Shown: positions 18,265 to 27,551 of the stretch, piece by piece
How positions within the stretch are numbered: the first letter of the stretch is position 1
Layout: each line of letters opens with the position of its first letter
DNA from: Salinibacterium xinjiangense
GTDB lineage: Bacteria > Actinomycetota > Actinomycetes > Actinomycetales > Microbacteriaceae
Reading direction: 5' to 3'
Length of the DNA stretch: 64,000 bases
Assembly: GCF_014645015.1 (NCBI RefSeq)
Contig: NZ_BMLC01000003.1
Span: 183,109-247,108 of the forward strand
Notes under the pieces: model-generated
What the model saw: only the letters and a program-made list of their open reading frames with translations
Database searches by the model: none
Told to the model about the DNA's origin: nothing
Position numbers and translations under genes: made by a program

Positions 18265-19440
18265 TTGGCGCAGGGGGGTTCTACCGTTTTCCAGCCTATC
18301 TCCGCGGGATTCGTCGCCGCGATCTCCGGCTTCGCGAGCTCGTTCGCTCTCGTCATCGCCGGGCTCGTGGCCGTCGGCGCAACATCGGCCGAAGCGTCAT
18401 CCGGGCTCTTCGCGATCTGCCTCGCGGTGGCGATCACCAACATCGTCGCCGCGCTGTGGTTGCGCATCCCGCTTGCTTTCGCGTGGTCGACCCCCGGCGC
18501 CGCAGTGTTGCTCGCGGCGGCGAACAACGGCATCAGGTTCTCGGATGCGGTCGGTGCGTTCCTTGTGTGTGCTGTGCTCATCCTGCTGTGCGGGCTGTGG
18601 CCAGCTCTCGGGCGGGCTATCACGAGCATCCCGAGGCCTCTCGCCAGCGCGATGCTGGCCGGTGTGCTGCTGCCGATCTGCCTCGCGCCGATCCAGGCCG
18701 TCGCCACCCTTCCGCTGCTTGCCGCTCCGATCGTGATCGTCTGGCTCGTGCTGTACCGACTCGCGCCGCGCTGGGCGGTGCCGGCAGCGATGGTGGTCGC
18801 GATTGCTGCCGTCGTCATCGCGGCTGGCACCGACTGGGCGACGACCGCGTCGGTTCCCCAGCTCATCTTCGTCGGGCCCACCTTCGATCCGTTCATCGTG
18901 GTGAGCGTGGGCCTGCCGCTGTTCGTCGTCACGATGGCGGGGCAGAATGTGCCTGGCTTCGTCGTGATGTCGACCAACGGTTACCTCGCGCCGCCGAGGT
19001 TCGCTCTCGTGGCATCCGGGATCGGATCCGGCGCGGCCAACCTCTTCGGTGGGCACGCCATCAACCTGGGGGCGATCACCGCGGCGATCATGGCCGGGCC
19101 CGAGTCCCACCCCGACCGCAATAAACGCTGGATTGCGACCCTCACCAACGGAATCCTCTACATTCCGCTCGGCCTGGGTGCTGGCCTGGCGGGCGCTCTC
19201 GTTGCCGCGGCCCCCTCCATCCTCATCACGGCAGTGGCAGGGCTTGCGGTGATGGGCGCGTTGATCTCGAGCGTCGTGAATGCGCTGGAAGACCCGAGAC
19301 ATCGACTGGCGGCGATCCTGACCTTCCTGGTCGTGGCATCCGGAGTCGTCGTGGTCGGAATCGGCTCAGCGTTCTGGGGGCTGCTTGTGGGCGGTGTGGT
19401 CATGGCCTGGCTGGGATGGGCTCGCCGATCGGCTGTCTGA
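18265..19440 (+). CDS. benE: BenE-family benzoate/H+ symporter
   Basis: 391 aa with about 10-12 transmembrane segments. It matches BenE: PISAGFVAAISGFASSFALV near the N-terminus, AFAWSTPGAAVLL, and FVVTMAGQNVPGFVVM. BenE proteins import benzoate with protons, but no benzoate catabolic gene is visible nearby, so the substrate is open. TTG 18265 is the only start I find near the first helix, about 19 nt after a TAAGCT that could be a -10 box, so the first few residues are uncertain. Confidence 0.85.
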   Translation: MAQGGSTVFQPISAGFVAAISGFASSFALVIAGLVAVGATSAEASSGLFAICLAVAITNIVAALWLRIPLAFAWSTPGAAVLLAAANNGIRFSDAVGAFLVCAVLILLCGLWPALGRAITSIPRPLASAMLAGVLLPICLAPIQAVATLPLLAAPIVIVWLVLYRLAPRWAVPAAMVVAIAAVVIAAGTDWATTASVPQLIFVGPTFDPFIVVSVGLPLFVVTMAGQNVPGFVVMSTNGYLAPPRFALVASGIGSGAANLFGGHAINLGAITAAIMAGPESHPDRNKRWIATLTNGILYIPLGLGAGLAGALVAAAPSILITAVAGLAVMGALISSVVNALEDPRHRLAAILTFLVVASGVVVVGIGSAFWGLLVGGVVMAWLGWARRSAV

Positions 19441-19476
19441 TGGAATGCCCGGTGTGTGTGGTCGGTTGACGCACGC

Positions 19477-20493
19477 ATGACAGTTCCGCTCTCCGTGCTC
19501 GACCTTGCCTCCGTTTACTCCGGAATGAGCAACGCCGAAGCGCTGCGGCAGACCATCGAGACCGCGAAGGTCGCTGAGCAATCCGGCTATCGTCGGATCT
19601 GGGTAGCCGAACATCACGCGATGCCCGCCGTGGCATCATCGGCCCCGGCTGTACTGGTCGCCGCAATCGCCGCGGCCACCTCCACGATCCGGGTGGGGTC
19701 TGACGGAGTGATGCTCCCCAACCATTCATCTTTGGTCATCGCCGAGCAGTTCGGAACGCTCGTCGCGCTTTACGGCGACCGGATCGATCTCGGGCTGGGT
19801 CGCGCCCCGGGGAGTGACGGGCTGACGTCGTCGATCCTGCGCCGCGGCGCTGGCCCCGACAGCGTAGACGATTTCCCCCAGCAGGTCATCGAGCTGCTCG
19901 CCTGGTTCGGAACCATCCCGCCGCTCGACAACGGCATCGGATCGAGGATCACCGCGACCCCGGGCCTCGGTGATACGCCAGAGTTGTGGCTGCTCGGCTC
20001 GAGCGACTTCAGCGCGAGGCTCGCGGGGCTCATGGGCCTGCCGTTCACCTTCGCCCACCACTTTGCCGGCGGCCCGAATACGCTGCGTGCCTTCGAGACG
20101 TACCGGTCGTCGTTCACCCCGTCGGTGATCCTCAGGGAGCCGCATGCGATGGTGTCGGTCTCCACCCTGGTGGCGGATTCCACGGTCGAGGCCGAGCGTC
20201 TCGCGCTGCCGAACTCGCTCATGTTCCTGCGGATGCGCCAGGGCGGCCGACCTGACCGCATCCCCACGCTCGCCGATGCGGAAGCCCACCCGTGGAGCGC
20301 TGCGGAATTGGACTGGGTGGCCGAGCGTAATTCACACCAGGCGATTGGAGACCTCGCCCTCGTCACGAACCGCATCGACGACCTGGTGGCAGCCACCGGT
20401 GCCGACGAAGTGATCGTCGCGCCGCAGGGGCCTGACCTGCCTTCGAAGACCAGGACCCTGCGTGAACTCAGCCCACTGGTGGCGGCTGTCTAG
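19477..20493 (+). CDS. Luciferase-like flavin-dependent oxidoreductase
   Basis: 338 aa. A TIM-barrel monooxygenase of the bacterial luciferase-like group. Typical features are LSVLDLASVYSGMS at the start, IWVAEHHAMP, VGSDGVMLPNHSSLVIAEQFG and IDLGLGRAPGSD. It should use reduced FMN or F420; the substrate is unknown. ATG 19477 is preferred over GTG 19456 because it starts with the family-typical MTVPLSVLDL. Its TAG stop shares CTAG with the convergent M3 peptidase stop. Confidence 0.86.
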   Translation: MTVPLSVLDLASVYSGMSNAEALRQTIETAKVAEQSGYRRIWVAEHHAMPAVASSAPAVLVAAIAAATSTIRVGSDGVMLPNHSSLVIAEQFGTLVALYGDRIDLGLGRAPGSDGLTSSILRRGAGPDSVDDFPQQVIELLAWFGTIPPLDNGIGSRITATPGLGDTPELWLLGSSDFSARLAGLMGLPFTFAHHFAGGPNTLRAFETYRSSFTPSVILREPHAMVSVSTLVADSTVEAERLALPNSLMFLRMRQGGRPDRIPTLADAEAHPWSAAELDWVAERNSHQAIGDLALVTNRIDDLVAATGADEVIVAPQGPDLPSKTRTLRELSPLVAAV

Positions 20494-22529
20494 TTCAGTC
20501 CGCGGCGGTCGAGCAGCGGCTGGATTTGGGCGTCACGACCGCGGAAGTCGCGGAATGCCTCGAGTGGATCCTTTGATCCGCCGACACCGAGCAGCCTCTG
20601 CCGGAAGCGATCGCCGTTCGCGCGGGTGAGACCGCCGTTCTCGGTGAACCAGTCGACCGTGTCTGCGTCGAGCACCTCGCTCCAGATGTAGGAGTAGTAG
20701 CCAGCGTCGTACGCGGAGTTCGCGAACACGTGCTGGAAGTAGGTGCTCGAATAGCGCGTCGGCACGGCCGGGTTGTCCAGCCCGGCGGCGGCCAGCGCTG
20801 CCGCCTCGAACTCGTCGACATCGGCGATCGGGGCATCCGGTGCAATGGCATGCCAGGCCTGGTCGAGAATCGCTGCCGCGAGGTACTCGGAGGTCGCGAA
20901 CCCTTCGTTGAAGGCCGACGACGCCTGGATCTTGTCGACGAACTCCTGCGGCATCGGTTCACCAGTCTGGTGGTGCACGGCGTAGTTTGCGAGCACCTCG
21001 GGCCAGAGCATCCACATCTCGTTGACCTGGCTCGGAAACTCCACGAAATCCCGGAACGTGTTCGTGCCCGAGAAGCGTGGATACACCACCCGTGCGAACA
21101 GGCCGTGCAGCGCGTGCCCGAACTCGTGGAACAGGGTGTTGACCTCGTCATAGGTCAGCAGCGTCGTCTCGCCCGCGGCGGGTTTCGGCACGTTGAGATT
21201 ATTGGTGACGATAACAGGATGCCCCATCAGCTCGGATTGCGAGATGAGCGAGTTCATCCAGGCCCCGCCGCGCTTCGAGTCGCGCGTGTAGAGGTCGAGC
21301 GTGTACAGCCCTACCTCCGTGCCGTCGTCGTTGGTCACCTCGAACACCCGCACGTCGGGGTGGTAGGCCGTGATGTCCGGACGCTCGCTGAAGGTCACTC
21401 CGTAGAGCTTCGTCGCGGCGAAGAACACGCCGTCCTGCAGCACACGCTCAGCCTCGAAGTACGGCCGCATCTGGGCGGTATCGACGTCGTAGGTCGCTTT
21501 TCGCACCTTCTCGCTGTAGAACGACCAGTCGTGGGCCTCGATCGGATGACCGGCCAGGGCTTCGAGGTCGGCCTGCTCTGCCAGCGCGTTGCGCGCCGCG
21601 GGTGCCGCAAGCCTGCCGAGCATCGCAGCGACTGCCGCCGGGGTTTTCGCCGTCTCGTCCGAGATCACCCAGGCGGCATGCGAGTCGAAACCCAGAAGCG
21701 TCGCGCGCTCGGCTCGGAGTCGAGTGATGTCGAGCACGAGTTGCGAGTTGTCCCACACTCCACCGCGACTGCCGCGCTGCATGGACGCCGTCATGACCCG
21801 TTCGCGCACGGCACGGTCGGTCAGTGCGGACAGCACCGGCTGGCCGCTCGGGAGAATGAGGGTGATCAGATATTTCCCCTCGAGCCCTCGCTCCCTGGCA
21901 GCTTCGGCTGCGGCCGAGATCTCCCCGGATTCGAGACCGTCGAGTTCGACGACGTCGTCGATCACGACCGCGAGATCGTTGGTGTCGGCCAGGAGGTTCT
22001 TCTCGAATCGCGCGTTGAGGGTCGACAGTTGCTGGTTCAACTCGCGCAGTTTTTGCTTCTGCGCGTCATCGAGGGCGGCCCCGGCGATGGTGTACTCCGC
22101 GAAGTAGCGCTCCACGAGGTAGCGCGACTCGGCATCGGCATACTCGTCATCCGGGCCAAGGGTGTCGAGTTGCTCGAACAGTGTCTTTATGCGCCAGTAG
22201 AGCTGGGCATCCAGCCGAATCGAGTCGGCATGGGCCGATAGCAGCGGGGCAAGCTCCTCTTCGAGCGCACTCGTGAACTCGTTGCCATCAGCAGAGGTCT
22301 TGTTGAAGAAGACCGTCGCGACGCGCTCCAGCAGCTGGCCGCTCTTCTCCAGAGGGATCATCGTGTTCGCGAATGTCGGCATGTCGCGGTGCACGGTTAT
22401 CCCGCGAATCTCGGCGAGCTGGTCAGCCATGCCCTTATCGAAGGCCGGTCGGTAATCGGCATCCTGGATGCTCGCGAATGGTGGCATCCCGAAGGGCAGG
22501 CTGCTCGGTTCGAAGAAGGGATTCGTCAT
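20490..22529 (-). CDS. M3 family zinc metallopeptidase (peptidyl-dipeptidase Dcp-like)
   Basis: 679 aa, the normal length for this cytosolic oligopeptidase family. The zinc site HEFGH starts at His468 (FHEFGHALHGLFARV), with the third ligand in the following helix (PSQVNEMW). It likely trims dipeptides from short peptides made by other proteases. The N-terminus (NPFFEPSSLPFGMPPF) is family typical. ATG 22529 is supported by a -10 box 6 nt upstream. Stop codons of this gene and the oxidoreductase overlap within one CTAG. Confidence 0.92.
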   Translation of the reverse strand: MTNPFFEPSSLPFGMPPFASIQDADYRPAFDKGMADQLAEIRGITVHRDMPTFANTMIPLEKSGQLLERVATVFFNKTSADGNEFTSALEEELAPLLSAHADSIRLDAQLYWRIKTLFEQLDTLGPDDEYADAESRYLVERYFAEYTIAGAALDDAQKQKLRELNQQLSTLNARFEKNLLADTNDLAVVIDDVVELDGLESGEISAAAEAARERGLEGKYLITLILPSGQPVLSALTDRAVRERVMTASMQRGSRGGVWDNSQLVLDITRLRAERATLLGFDSHAAWVISDETAKTPAAVAAMLGRLAAPAARNALAEQADLEALAGHPIEAHDWSFYSEKVRKATYDVDTAQMRPYFEAERVLQDGVFFAATKLYGVTFSERPDITAYHPDVRVFEVTNDDGTEVGLYTLDLYTRDSKRGGAWMNSLISQSELMGHPVIVTNNLNVPKPAAGETTLLTYDEVNTLFHEFGHALHGLFARVVYPRFSGTNTFRDFVEFPSQVNEMWMLWPEVLANYAVHHQTGEPMPQEFVDKIQASSAFNEGFATSEYLAAAILDQAWHAIAPDAPIADVDEFEAAALAAAGLDNPAVPTRYSSTYFQHVFANSAYDAGYYSYIWSEVLDADTVDWFTENGGLTRANGDRFRQRLLGVGGSKDPLEAFRDFRGRDAQIQPLLDRRGLN

Positions 22530-22535
22530 GCATCC

Positions 22536-22541
22536 AGCCTA
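22536..22541 (-). promoter_or_regulatory. -10 box TAGGCT, leaderless M3 peptidase
   Basis: On the minus strand TAGGCT ends 6 nt before ATG 22529. Confidence 0.5.
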
Positions 22542-22640
22542 TGGGGAGCGCCAGAGGTGTTGTCATCGGGCGAGCGCTGCACTTTTTGCCCAGCGCCGCC
22601 GCAATGGACGTGGCGCTCGGAGCCCGCCACCCAACGGGGT

Positions 22641-22646
22641 TACGAT
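22641..22646 (+). promoter_or_regulatory. -10 box TACGAT, leaderless methyltransferase
   Basis: TACGAT ends 6 nt before GTG 22653 and decides that start over an 88-residue longer frame. Confidence 0.55.
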
Positions 22647-22652
22647 CGGGCG

Positions 22653-23447
22653 GTGAACTCGCAGGAGAAATACACCCACGGTCATCACGAGAGCGTCCTC
22701 AGGTCGCACACCTGGCGCACCATCGCGAACTCCGCCGCGTACCTTGCGCCGCGACTCGCGCCCGGCCTCTCCCTGCTGGATGTCGGTTGCGGCCCCGGAA
22801 CGATCACCGTCGAGCTTGCCGATACCGTAGCTCCCGGCCGGGTCGTGGGGGTGGATGCCTCGGCCGAGATCATCACGAAAGCGACCGGGTTCGAGCGCCC
22901 GAACCTGGAGTTCATCGTCGCGAACGCCTACGCGCTGCCCTTCGAGGATGACACGTTCGACATCGCCCACGCCCACCAGACGCTCCAGCACGTTGCCGAC
23001 CCCGTCGCCGTGCTGAGGGAGCTGCGTCGCGTAGTGAAGCCGGGAGGGCTCGTCGCGGCGCGGGATGTCGACTACGCGGGCCTGATCGTCCATCCGCAGT
23101 CGCATGGGCTCGACGAGTGGCTGCGGATCTACGAGCTGGTGCACCGCGGCAACGGAGGCGAGCCGGATGCGGGGCGGCGCCTGAAAGCCTGGGCGCTGGA
23201 CGCCGGTTTCGAGGATGTCGCGACGAGCGCATCCATCTGGAATTTCTCTGACGCGACCGATCGCGAATGGTGGGGGAGCATGTGGGAGGCGAGGGTGCTG
23301 CAGTCAGCGTTCGCCGCAGACGCGACGGGCACGGGCATCGCGACACTGGCCGAGCTCGATGCCATCAGTCGGGCGTGGCGCGCATGGGCTGACACCGAGG
23401 CGGGCTGGCTGGCGATGCCCCACGGGGAGATCATCGCGACCGCGTGA
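22653..23447 (+). CDS. Class I SAM-dependent methyltransferase (Methyltransf_11-like)
   Basis: 264 aa with a Rossmann SAM site: motif I LLDVGCGPGTITVELA, the acidic end of strand 2 (VVGVDASAEII), then NAYALPFEDDTFDIAHAHQTLQHV and LRELRRVVKPGG. The HxHESVLRSHTWRT opening is typical of UbiE-like actinobacterial methyltransferases of unassigned substrate. GTG 22653 is fixed by the leaderless -10 box. It runs towards the valS operon and ends 9 bp before the convergent 73-aa gene. Confidence 0.87.
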   Translation: MNSQEKYTHGHHESVLRSHTWRTIANSAAYLAPRLAPGLSLLDVGCGPGTITVELADTVAPGRVVGVDASAEIITKATGFERPNLEFIVANAYALPFEDDTFDIAHAHQTLQHVADPVAVLRELRRVVKPGGLVAARDVDYAGLIVHPQSHGLDEWLRIYELVHRGNGGEPDAGRRLKAWALDAGFEDVATSASIWNFSDATDREWWGSMWEARVLQSAFAADATGTGIATLAELDAISRAWRAWADTEAGWLAMPHGEIIATA

Positions 23448-23455
23448 ACGCGGAG

Positions 23456-23677
23456 CTAGTCGTCCTGTTCGACGGAGACGGTTCCGTCGTAGCCCATGCG
23501 AATGGTCGTGCCATCGTCGAGCTCGACGACCGGCCGGTCTTCCAGCCAGGTCAGGGTCCAGCGCCAGCCTTCCCGCTCGCCGACCTCGGTCTCGACCTCA
23601 CGAATGGCCGCGACGACGTTCTCGGCCAGTCGTGCGGGTGGTTCGTCACCCAGGTTCCAGCGGGTTCCCAGCTGCAT
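23456..23677 (-). CDS. Conserved small protein, 73 aa
   Basis: A compact acidic protein (MQLGTRWNLGDEPPARL..., WRWTLTWLEDRPVVELDD, GYDGTVSV). Its ATG overlaps the GNAT gene stop (TGATG), so it is translationally coupled as the third gene of the valS operon. The Trp-rich WRWTLTWLEDRP core gives the impression of a conserved actinobacterial hypothetical. No domain or function recognised. Confidence 0.75.
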   Translation of the reverse strand: MQLGTRWNLGDEPPARLAENVVAAIREVETEVGEREGWRWTLTWLEDRPVVELDDGTTIRMGYDGTVSVEQDD

Positions 23678-24117
23678 CAGGTCTGCCTCTCGTAAGTGAC
23701 CCAGCTCGTGCGAGTCGCGATCCTGTCGTAGACCGACTGCGCCGCGGTATTGTCTGCGGCGGTGATCCAGCGCAGCGTGCCACCACCATCGGATGCCGCA
23801 CGCTCCGCTACCGCGTCGACCAGCGCCGTCGCGGCACCAGAGCCCCGGGACTCCGGCTGTACGTACAGGTCGTCGAGGTACCACTCGGTGCTGGCGGTGA
23901 ACGTGTCGGGCAGCTGCCGGTAGTGCGCAAAGCCCACCACCTCACCAAGATCGACGGCGACGACCCCGCAGACATCGGACTCGGCATCCATCAGCCATGC
24001 CCACACGCCGTCGAGAGTCGCTGCGCTGAACTTGGTCTTGTAGAACACGCCATAGTCGCTGAACAGCCGGTGCCACGCATCGCGGTCGGCTTCGTGGATG
24101 TCTCGGACCTCGGCCAT
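23677..24117 (-). CDS. GNAT family N-acetyltransferase
   Basis: 146 aa. Acetyl-CoA binding motif A reads VQPESRGSGAATALVDAV (the R-x-x-G-x-A loop). Strand beta4 (GVVAVDLGEVVGFAHYR) and YLDDLYV precede it. The substrate is unknown. Its ATG overlaps the valS stop (TAATG) and its own stop overlaps the next gene, so it is translated from the valS transcript. Confidence 0.87.
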   Translation of the reverse strand: MAEVRDIHEADRDAWHRLFSDYGVFYKTKFSAATLDGVWAWLMDAESDVCGVVAVDLGEVVGFAHYRQLPDTFTASTEWYLDDLYVQPESRGSGAATALVDAVAERAASDGGGTLRWITAADNTAAQSVYDRIATRTSWVTYERQT

Positions 24118-26693
24118 TAGACGCCTTCCGTCGGCAGCTCAGCGACCTCGGCCAGCACGATGTCGCGCACCTCGATCGACTCTGATTCCACGAACTCTAC
24201 GCTGGCGATGCGGCCCACGGCAGAAAGATCGTCGAGTGCCAGTTCGAGCATTGCGGGGCCGGCGATCGTGGCGCTCGTGACATCCGATTTTTGCGAGGCC
24301 TTCGCATCGGTCTTCGCGCGTCGGATTCCGATCAGCGCGGCGCTCACCGCGCCGAGCAGGCCCGTGGGGGCAGCTACCACCCCGGTGTCTGCCGCGGTCG
24401 GCCAGGCCGAGGTGTGCACAGAGTCGTCATGAGTCCAGCTCCACACCTCTTCCGTGGCGAACGGCAGGTAGGGCGCGAGCAGCCGAAGGAGCACGTCGAT
24501 GGCCGTGCGGAGCGCGGTTGTCGCACTCGCGTGTGCCTCGGGCGTCCCAGCGCCGTACGCCCGCTCCTTCACCAGCTCGAGGTAGTCGTCACAGAACGTC
24601 CAGAAGAACTTCTCGGTGACCTCGAGGGCTTTCGCGTGATCGAACTCGTCGAGGGCTTTCGTCGCAGCCTCGATCACTGAGTTCAACTCGCCGAGCATGT
24701 CGATGTCGAGCGGCACTGTGACGGCGCCGTCAGCTTCAGGGAACGAGTAGACGAACTTGGCTGCGTTGAGTACCTTGATCGCCAGCCTGCGACCGATCTT
24801 GATCTGCTTCGGGTTCTGCGGGTCGAATGCCGCGTCGGTGCCCAGCCGGCTCGATGCTGCCCAGTAGCGCACGGCGTCGGATCCGTGATCGTCGAGCATG
24901 CCCTTGGGCGTGACCACGTTGCCCTTGGACTTCGACATCTTCTTGCGGTCCGGGTCGACGATGAAGCCCGAGATCCCCGCGTTCTTCCACGGTATCCTGC
25001 CTTCCTCGAGCTCGGCACGCAGCACGGTCGAGAACAGCCACGTGCGGATGATGTCCTGGCCCTGGCTGCGCAGTGAGTATGGGAACACGAGGTCGAATAG
25101 TTCAGGATCTGTCACCCAGCCGCCGGCGATCTGCGGGGTCAGCGACGAGGTCGCCCAGGTGTCCATGATGTCGAGCTCGCCCACGAAGGTCACGCCGCGG
25201 TCGGCTTCGATGAAGCCGTCTGGCACATCGCTCGACGGGTCGATAGGCAGCCGGTCTTCCGGGGGAACGATCGGTTCGCCCTTGGCGCCGTCGGCATCCA
25301 GGTGGTACCAGACGGGGATCGGCACGCCGAAGAACCGCTGGCGCGAGATCAGCCAGTCACCGGTGAGGCCACCGACCCAGTTCTCGTAGCGCACGCGCAT
25401 GTGGTCGGGGGTGAAACCGATCTGCTTGCCGGCCTCGACCAGTCGAGCCCGGAGGTCGGCATCGCGCGCGCCGTTCTTGATGTACCACTGGCGCGTGGAG
25501 ATGATTTCGAGCGGCTTGTCGCCCTTCTCGAAGAATTTCACGGAATGGGTGATCGGGCGGGCGTCGCCGATCATCTCCCCACTGGCCTTGAGCAGTTCGA
25601 CCATTGCGGCTTTGGCGCTGAAGACCGTCTTGCCGGCGAGCTCGGCATACGCGGCCCTGGCGGCATCCGTCTCGATAGCCTCTGGTGCGTCTGCGACGAT
25701 GCGGCCGTCTGCGCCGATGATCGTGCGGTTGGGCAGGTCGAGTTCGCGCCACCACACCACGTCGGTCACATCACCGAAGGTACAGATCATCGCGATGCCC
25801 GAACCCTTGTCTTTCTGGGCCAGGTGGTGGGCCACCACGGGTACTTCCACGCCGAAGATAGGGGTGGTGACGGTGGTGCCGAACAGGGCCTGGTATCGCT
25901 CGTCATCAGGATGCGCGACCAGCGCCACACAGGCTGCGAGCAGCTCGGGGCGGGTCGTCTCGATATGAACGTCGTCGCCGCCAGGGCGGTGGAATGCGAG
26001 GCGATGGTATGCGGCGGGCTGTTCTTTGTCTTCGAGCTCGGCCTGCGCGACGGCGGTGCGGAACGTGATGTCCCAGAGCGTGGGAGCCTCGGCCTGGTAG
26101 GCCTCGCCGCGACCGAGGTTGCGCACGAAGGCTCGCTGGGCTGCAAGTTGCGCCTCGTGGCCGATGGTGCGGTAGGTGAGCTTCCAGTCGACGCTCAGTC
26201 CGAGCTGGCGCCAAAGATCCTCGAACTGCTTTTCGTCTTCGGCGGTGAGGGTCTCACACAGTTCGATGAAGTTGCGGCGAGAGATCGGCAGCTGGTCGGC
26301 TGCCTTGGATGAGGCGTTGTCTCCGCCCTGCAGCGGTGGGGTGAAGGCGGGATCGTAGGCGAGCGTGGGGTCGCAACGCACACCGTAATAGTTCTGCACC
26401 CGGCGCTCGGTGGGGAGCCCGTTGTCGTCCCATCCCATCGGATAGAAGATGTGCTTGCCGCGCATGCGCTGGAACCGGGTGACCAGGTCCATATGGGTGT
26501 AGCTGAAGACGTGCCCGATGTGCAGGCTGCCGGACGCGGTCGGCGGTGGGGTGTCGACCGAGAACAGTTCGGCGGAACCTGCGGCGAGTGCTGCATCACG
26601 ATCGAACTGATAGACGCCCCGGGCTTCCCACTGGGGTGCCCACTTGTCTTCGAGGCCTTCGAGTGCAGGCTTTTCCGGGATTGCAGGCGACAA
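24117..26693 (-). CDS. valS: Valyl-tRNA synthetase
   Basis: A class I aminoacyl-tRNA synthetase charging tRNA-Val, with CP1 editing. The HIGH signature is GSLHIGHVFSYTH and the KMSKS signature is KKMSKSKGN. A catalytic zone, editing insertion and anticodon-binding domain follow in order; 858 aa with this start. The frame extends to ATG 26753, but TTG 26693 has GGAG 8 nt upstream (TTGGAGCACCGCCTTG) and gives the expected MSPAIPEKPALEG, so I take the TTG. It is the first gene of a three-gene overlapping operon. Confidence 0.94.
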   Translation of the reverse strand: MSPAIPEKPALEGLEDKWAPQWEARGVYQFDRDAALAAGSAELFSVDTPPPTASGSLHIGHVFSYTHMDLVTRFQRMRGKHIFYPMGWDDNGLPTERRVQNYYGVRCDPTLAYDPAFTPPLQGGDNASSKAADQLPISRRNFIELCETLTAEDEKQFEDLWRQLGLSVDWKLTYRTIGHEAQLAAQRAFVRNLGRGEAYQAEAPTLWDITFRTAVAQAELEDKEQPAAYHRLAFHRPGGDDVHIETTRPELLAACVALVAHPDDERYQALFGTTVTTPIFGVEVPVVAHHLAQKDKGSGIAMICTFGDVTDVVWWRELDLPNRTIIGADGRIVADAPEAIETDAARAAYAELAGKTVFSAKAAMVELLKASGEMIGDARPITHSVKFFEKGDKPLEIISTRQWYIKNGARDADLRARLVEAGKQIGFTPDHMRVRYENWVGGLTGDWLISRQRFFGVPIPVWYHLDADGAKGEPIVPPEDRLPIDPSSDVPDGFIEADRGVTFVGELDIMDTWATSSLTPQIAGGWVTDPELFDLVFPYSLRSQGQDIIRTWLFSTVLRAELEEGRIPWKNAGISGFIVDPDRKKMSKSKGNVVTPKGMLDDHGSDAVRYWAASSRLGTDAAFDPQNPKQIKIGRRLAIKVLNAAKFVYSFPEADGAVTVPLDIDMLGELNSVIEAATKALDEFDHAKALEVTEKFFWTFCDDYLELVKERAYGAGTPEAHASATTALRTAIDVLLRLLAPYLPFATEEVWSWTHDDSVHTSAWPTAADTGVVAAPTGLLGAVSAALIGIRRAKTDAKASQKSDVTSATIAGPAMLELALDDLSAVGRIASVEFVESESIEVRDIVLAEVAELPTEGV

Positions 26694-26947
26694 GGCGGTG
26701 CTCCAATTCGATATGTGCGGCACCGAGTCTGTATCGCGGTCTCTACAAGACATGGCGATGAGGTGCCTGAGTGTGACGATCGGGTCGAGTCTATCCGGCC
26801 GCTCGGGGACACCGTCCGGTGGGGCGTTCTACCTGCTAGCTCGCCATGCGAGCGCCTCCCGCCCGGCTGTCGACCACCGCTGGCCTGTGGGCGGAGTCAT
26901 CCCGGTGTGCGGGGGCGGTCGGCGAAGTCGACACCATGCGGGCCACG

Positions 26948-26953
26948 TAGTCT
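26948..26953 (+). promoter_or_regulatory. -10 box TAGTCT, leaderless
   Basis: TAGTCT ends 6 nt before ATG 26960. Confidence 0.5.
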
Positions 26954-26959
26954 GGGGCG

Positions 26960-27232
26960 ATGTCCAGTCGGCGTGTCACCATCGGCCTTCGTCGGCCGCT
27001 TCTCAGGCTCCACTTCGGAATCCGACCGACGATCGTCATCGACGGCACAACGCAACCGACGCAGTGGGGTGAGGGAACATGGCAGGTCGATGCCGGTCGC
27101 GAAACTCCCGTCGAGGTGTTTCTCTATATCGGAGGCGTCACGTTCGGGCGCGCGAGTGCGACCGTCGGCGAGCGCGGCGCCACCTACCTGGCACCACGCC
27201 TCCCGTTTCGACCGGGCAGGTTCCTCAGCTGA
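26960..27232 (+). CDS. Conserved hypothetical protein, 90 aa
   Basis: A basic, beta-rich small protein (LLRLHFGIRPTIVIDG, QWGEGTWQVDAG, VEVFLYIGGVTFGRASATV). A leaderless -10 box supports the start. It looks like a known type of actinobacterial uncharacterised protein, with no signal peptide, membrane helix or catalytic motif. It occupies the place upstream of nusA where rimP is usually found, but it does not resemble RimP. Confidence 0.68.
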   Translation: MSSRRVTIGLRRPLLRLHFGIRPTIVIDGTTQPTQWGEGTWQVDAGRETPVEVFLYIGGVTFGRASATVGERGATYLAPRLPFRPGRFLS

Positions 27233-27551
27233 CCCGCGACTCATAGCTCAGGATCGGGTCCGCCTCCATCGCACGCGCCTTTCGCGAGGCAGTAACGACA
27301 CCGCGAGGCGATGATGGCACCGCGAGGCGAGGATGACACCGCGAGGCGAGGATGACACCGCGATGTGGTGAGGGCACCGCCGGGGTAGGCAGGATTCGGC
27401 ATTTCGATCCCCGTGCCGACCACGATCCCGACCGCGCGCGCCGGGCCAGTGCATCTGGGATCGTCACGCCGCGGGTTGACTCGCGGGTAAACTGGCCGAG
27501 CGCAGTGCGACTGCGCTCACCACACCGACATCTGAATAGCGGAGGCCCTCA
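27233..27551. other. Non-coding region upstream of nusA
   Basis: 319 bp without a convincing gene. It holds a run of 19-bp tandem repeats (27280-27374) and the nusA leader. The minus-strand frames through it only read the repeat units in shifting frames. A TTGACT at about 27476 has no properly spaced -10 partner. Confidence 0.6.
27280..27374. repeat. 19-bp tandem repeats, about five units
   Basis: Units start at 27280 (degenerate), 27299, 27318, 27337 and 27356, each exactly 19 bp; consensus CACCGCGAGGCGAGGATGA. The last unit diverges (CACCGCGATGTGGTGAGGG). There are no spacers, so this is not CRISPR. It is intergenic, 180-270 bp before nusA. Confidence 0.9.

Noticed and set aside
20730-22241. 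Plus-strand frame of about 500 codons opposite the M3 peptidase
   Set aside because: An antisense frame caused by GC-biased codon use. Arg/Val/Gly-rich with no motif, while the peptidase on the other strand has the HEFGH zinc site.
27299-27374. CRISPR array
   Set aside because: The 19-bp units are directly adjacent without unique spacers and no cas genes are present.
27470-27500. sigma70-type promoter at TTGACT near 27476
   Set aside because: The only TA-rich hexamer (TAAACT) lies 6 bp away, far too close for a -10 partner, and no leaderless geometry fits the nusA start.
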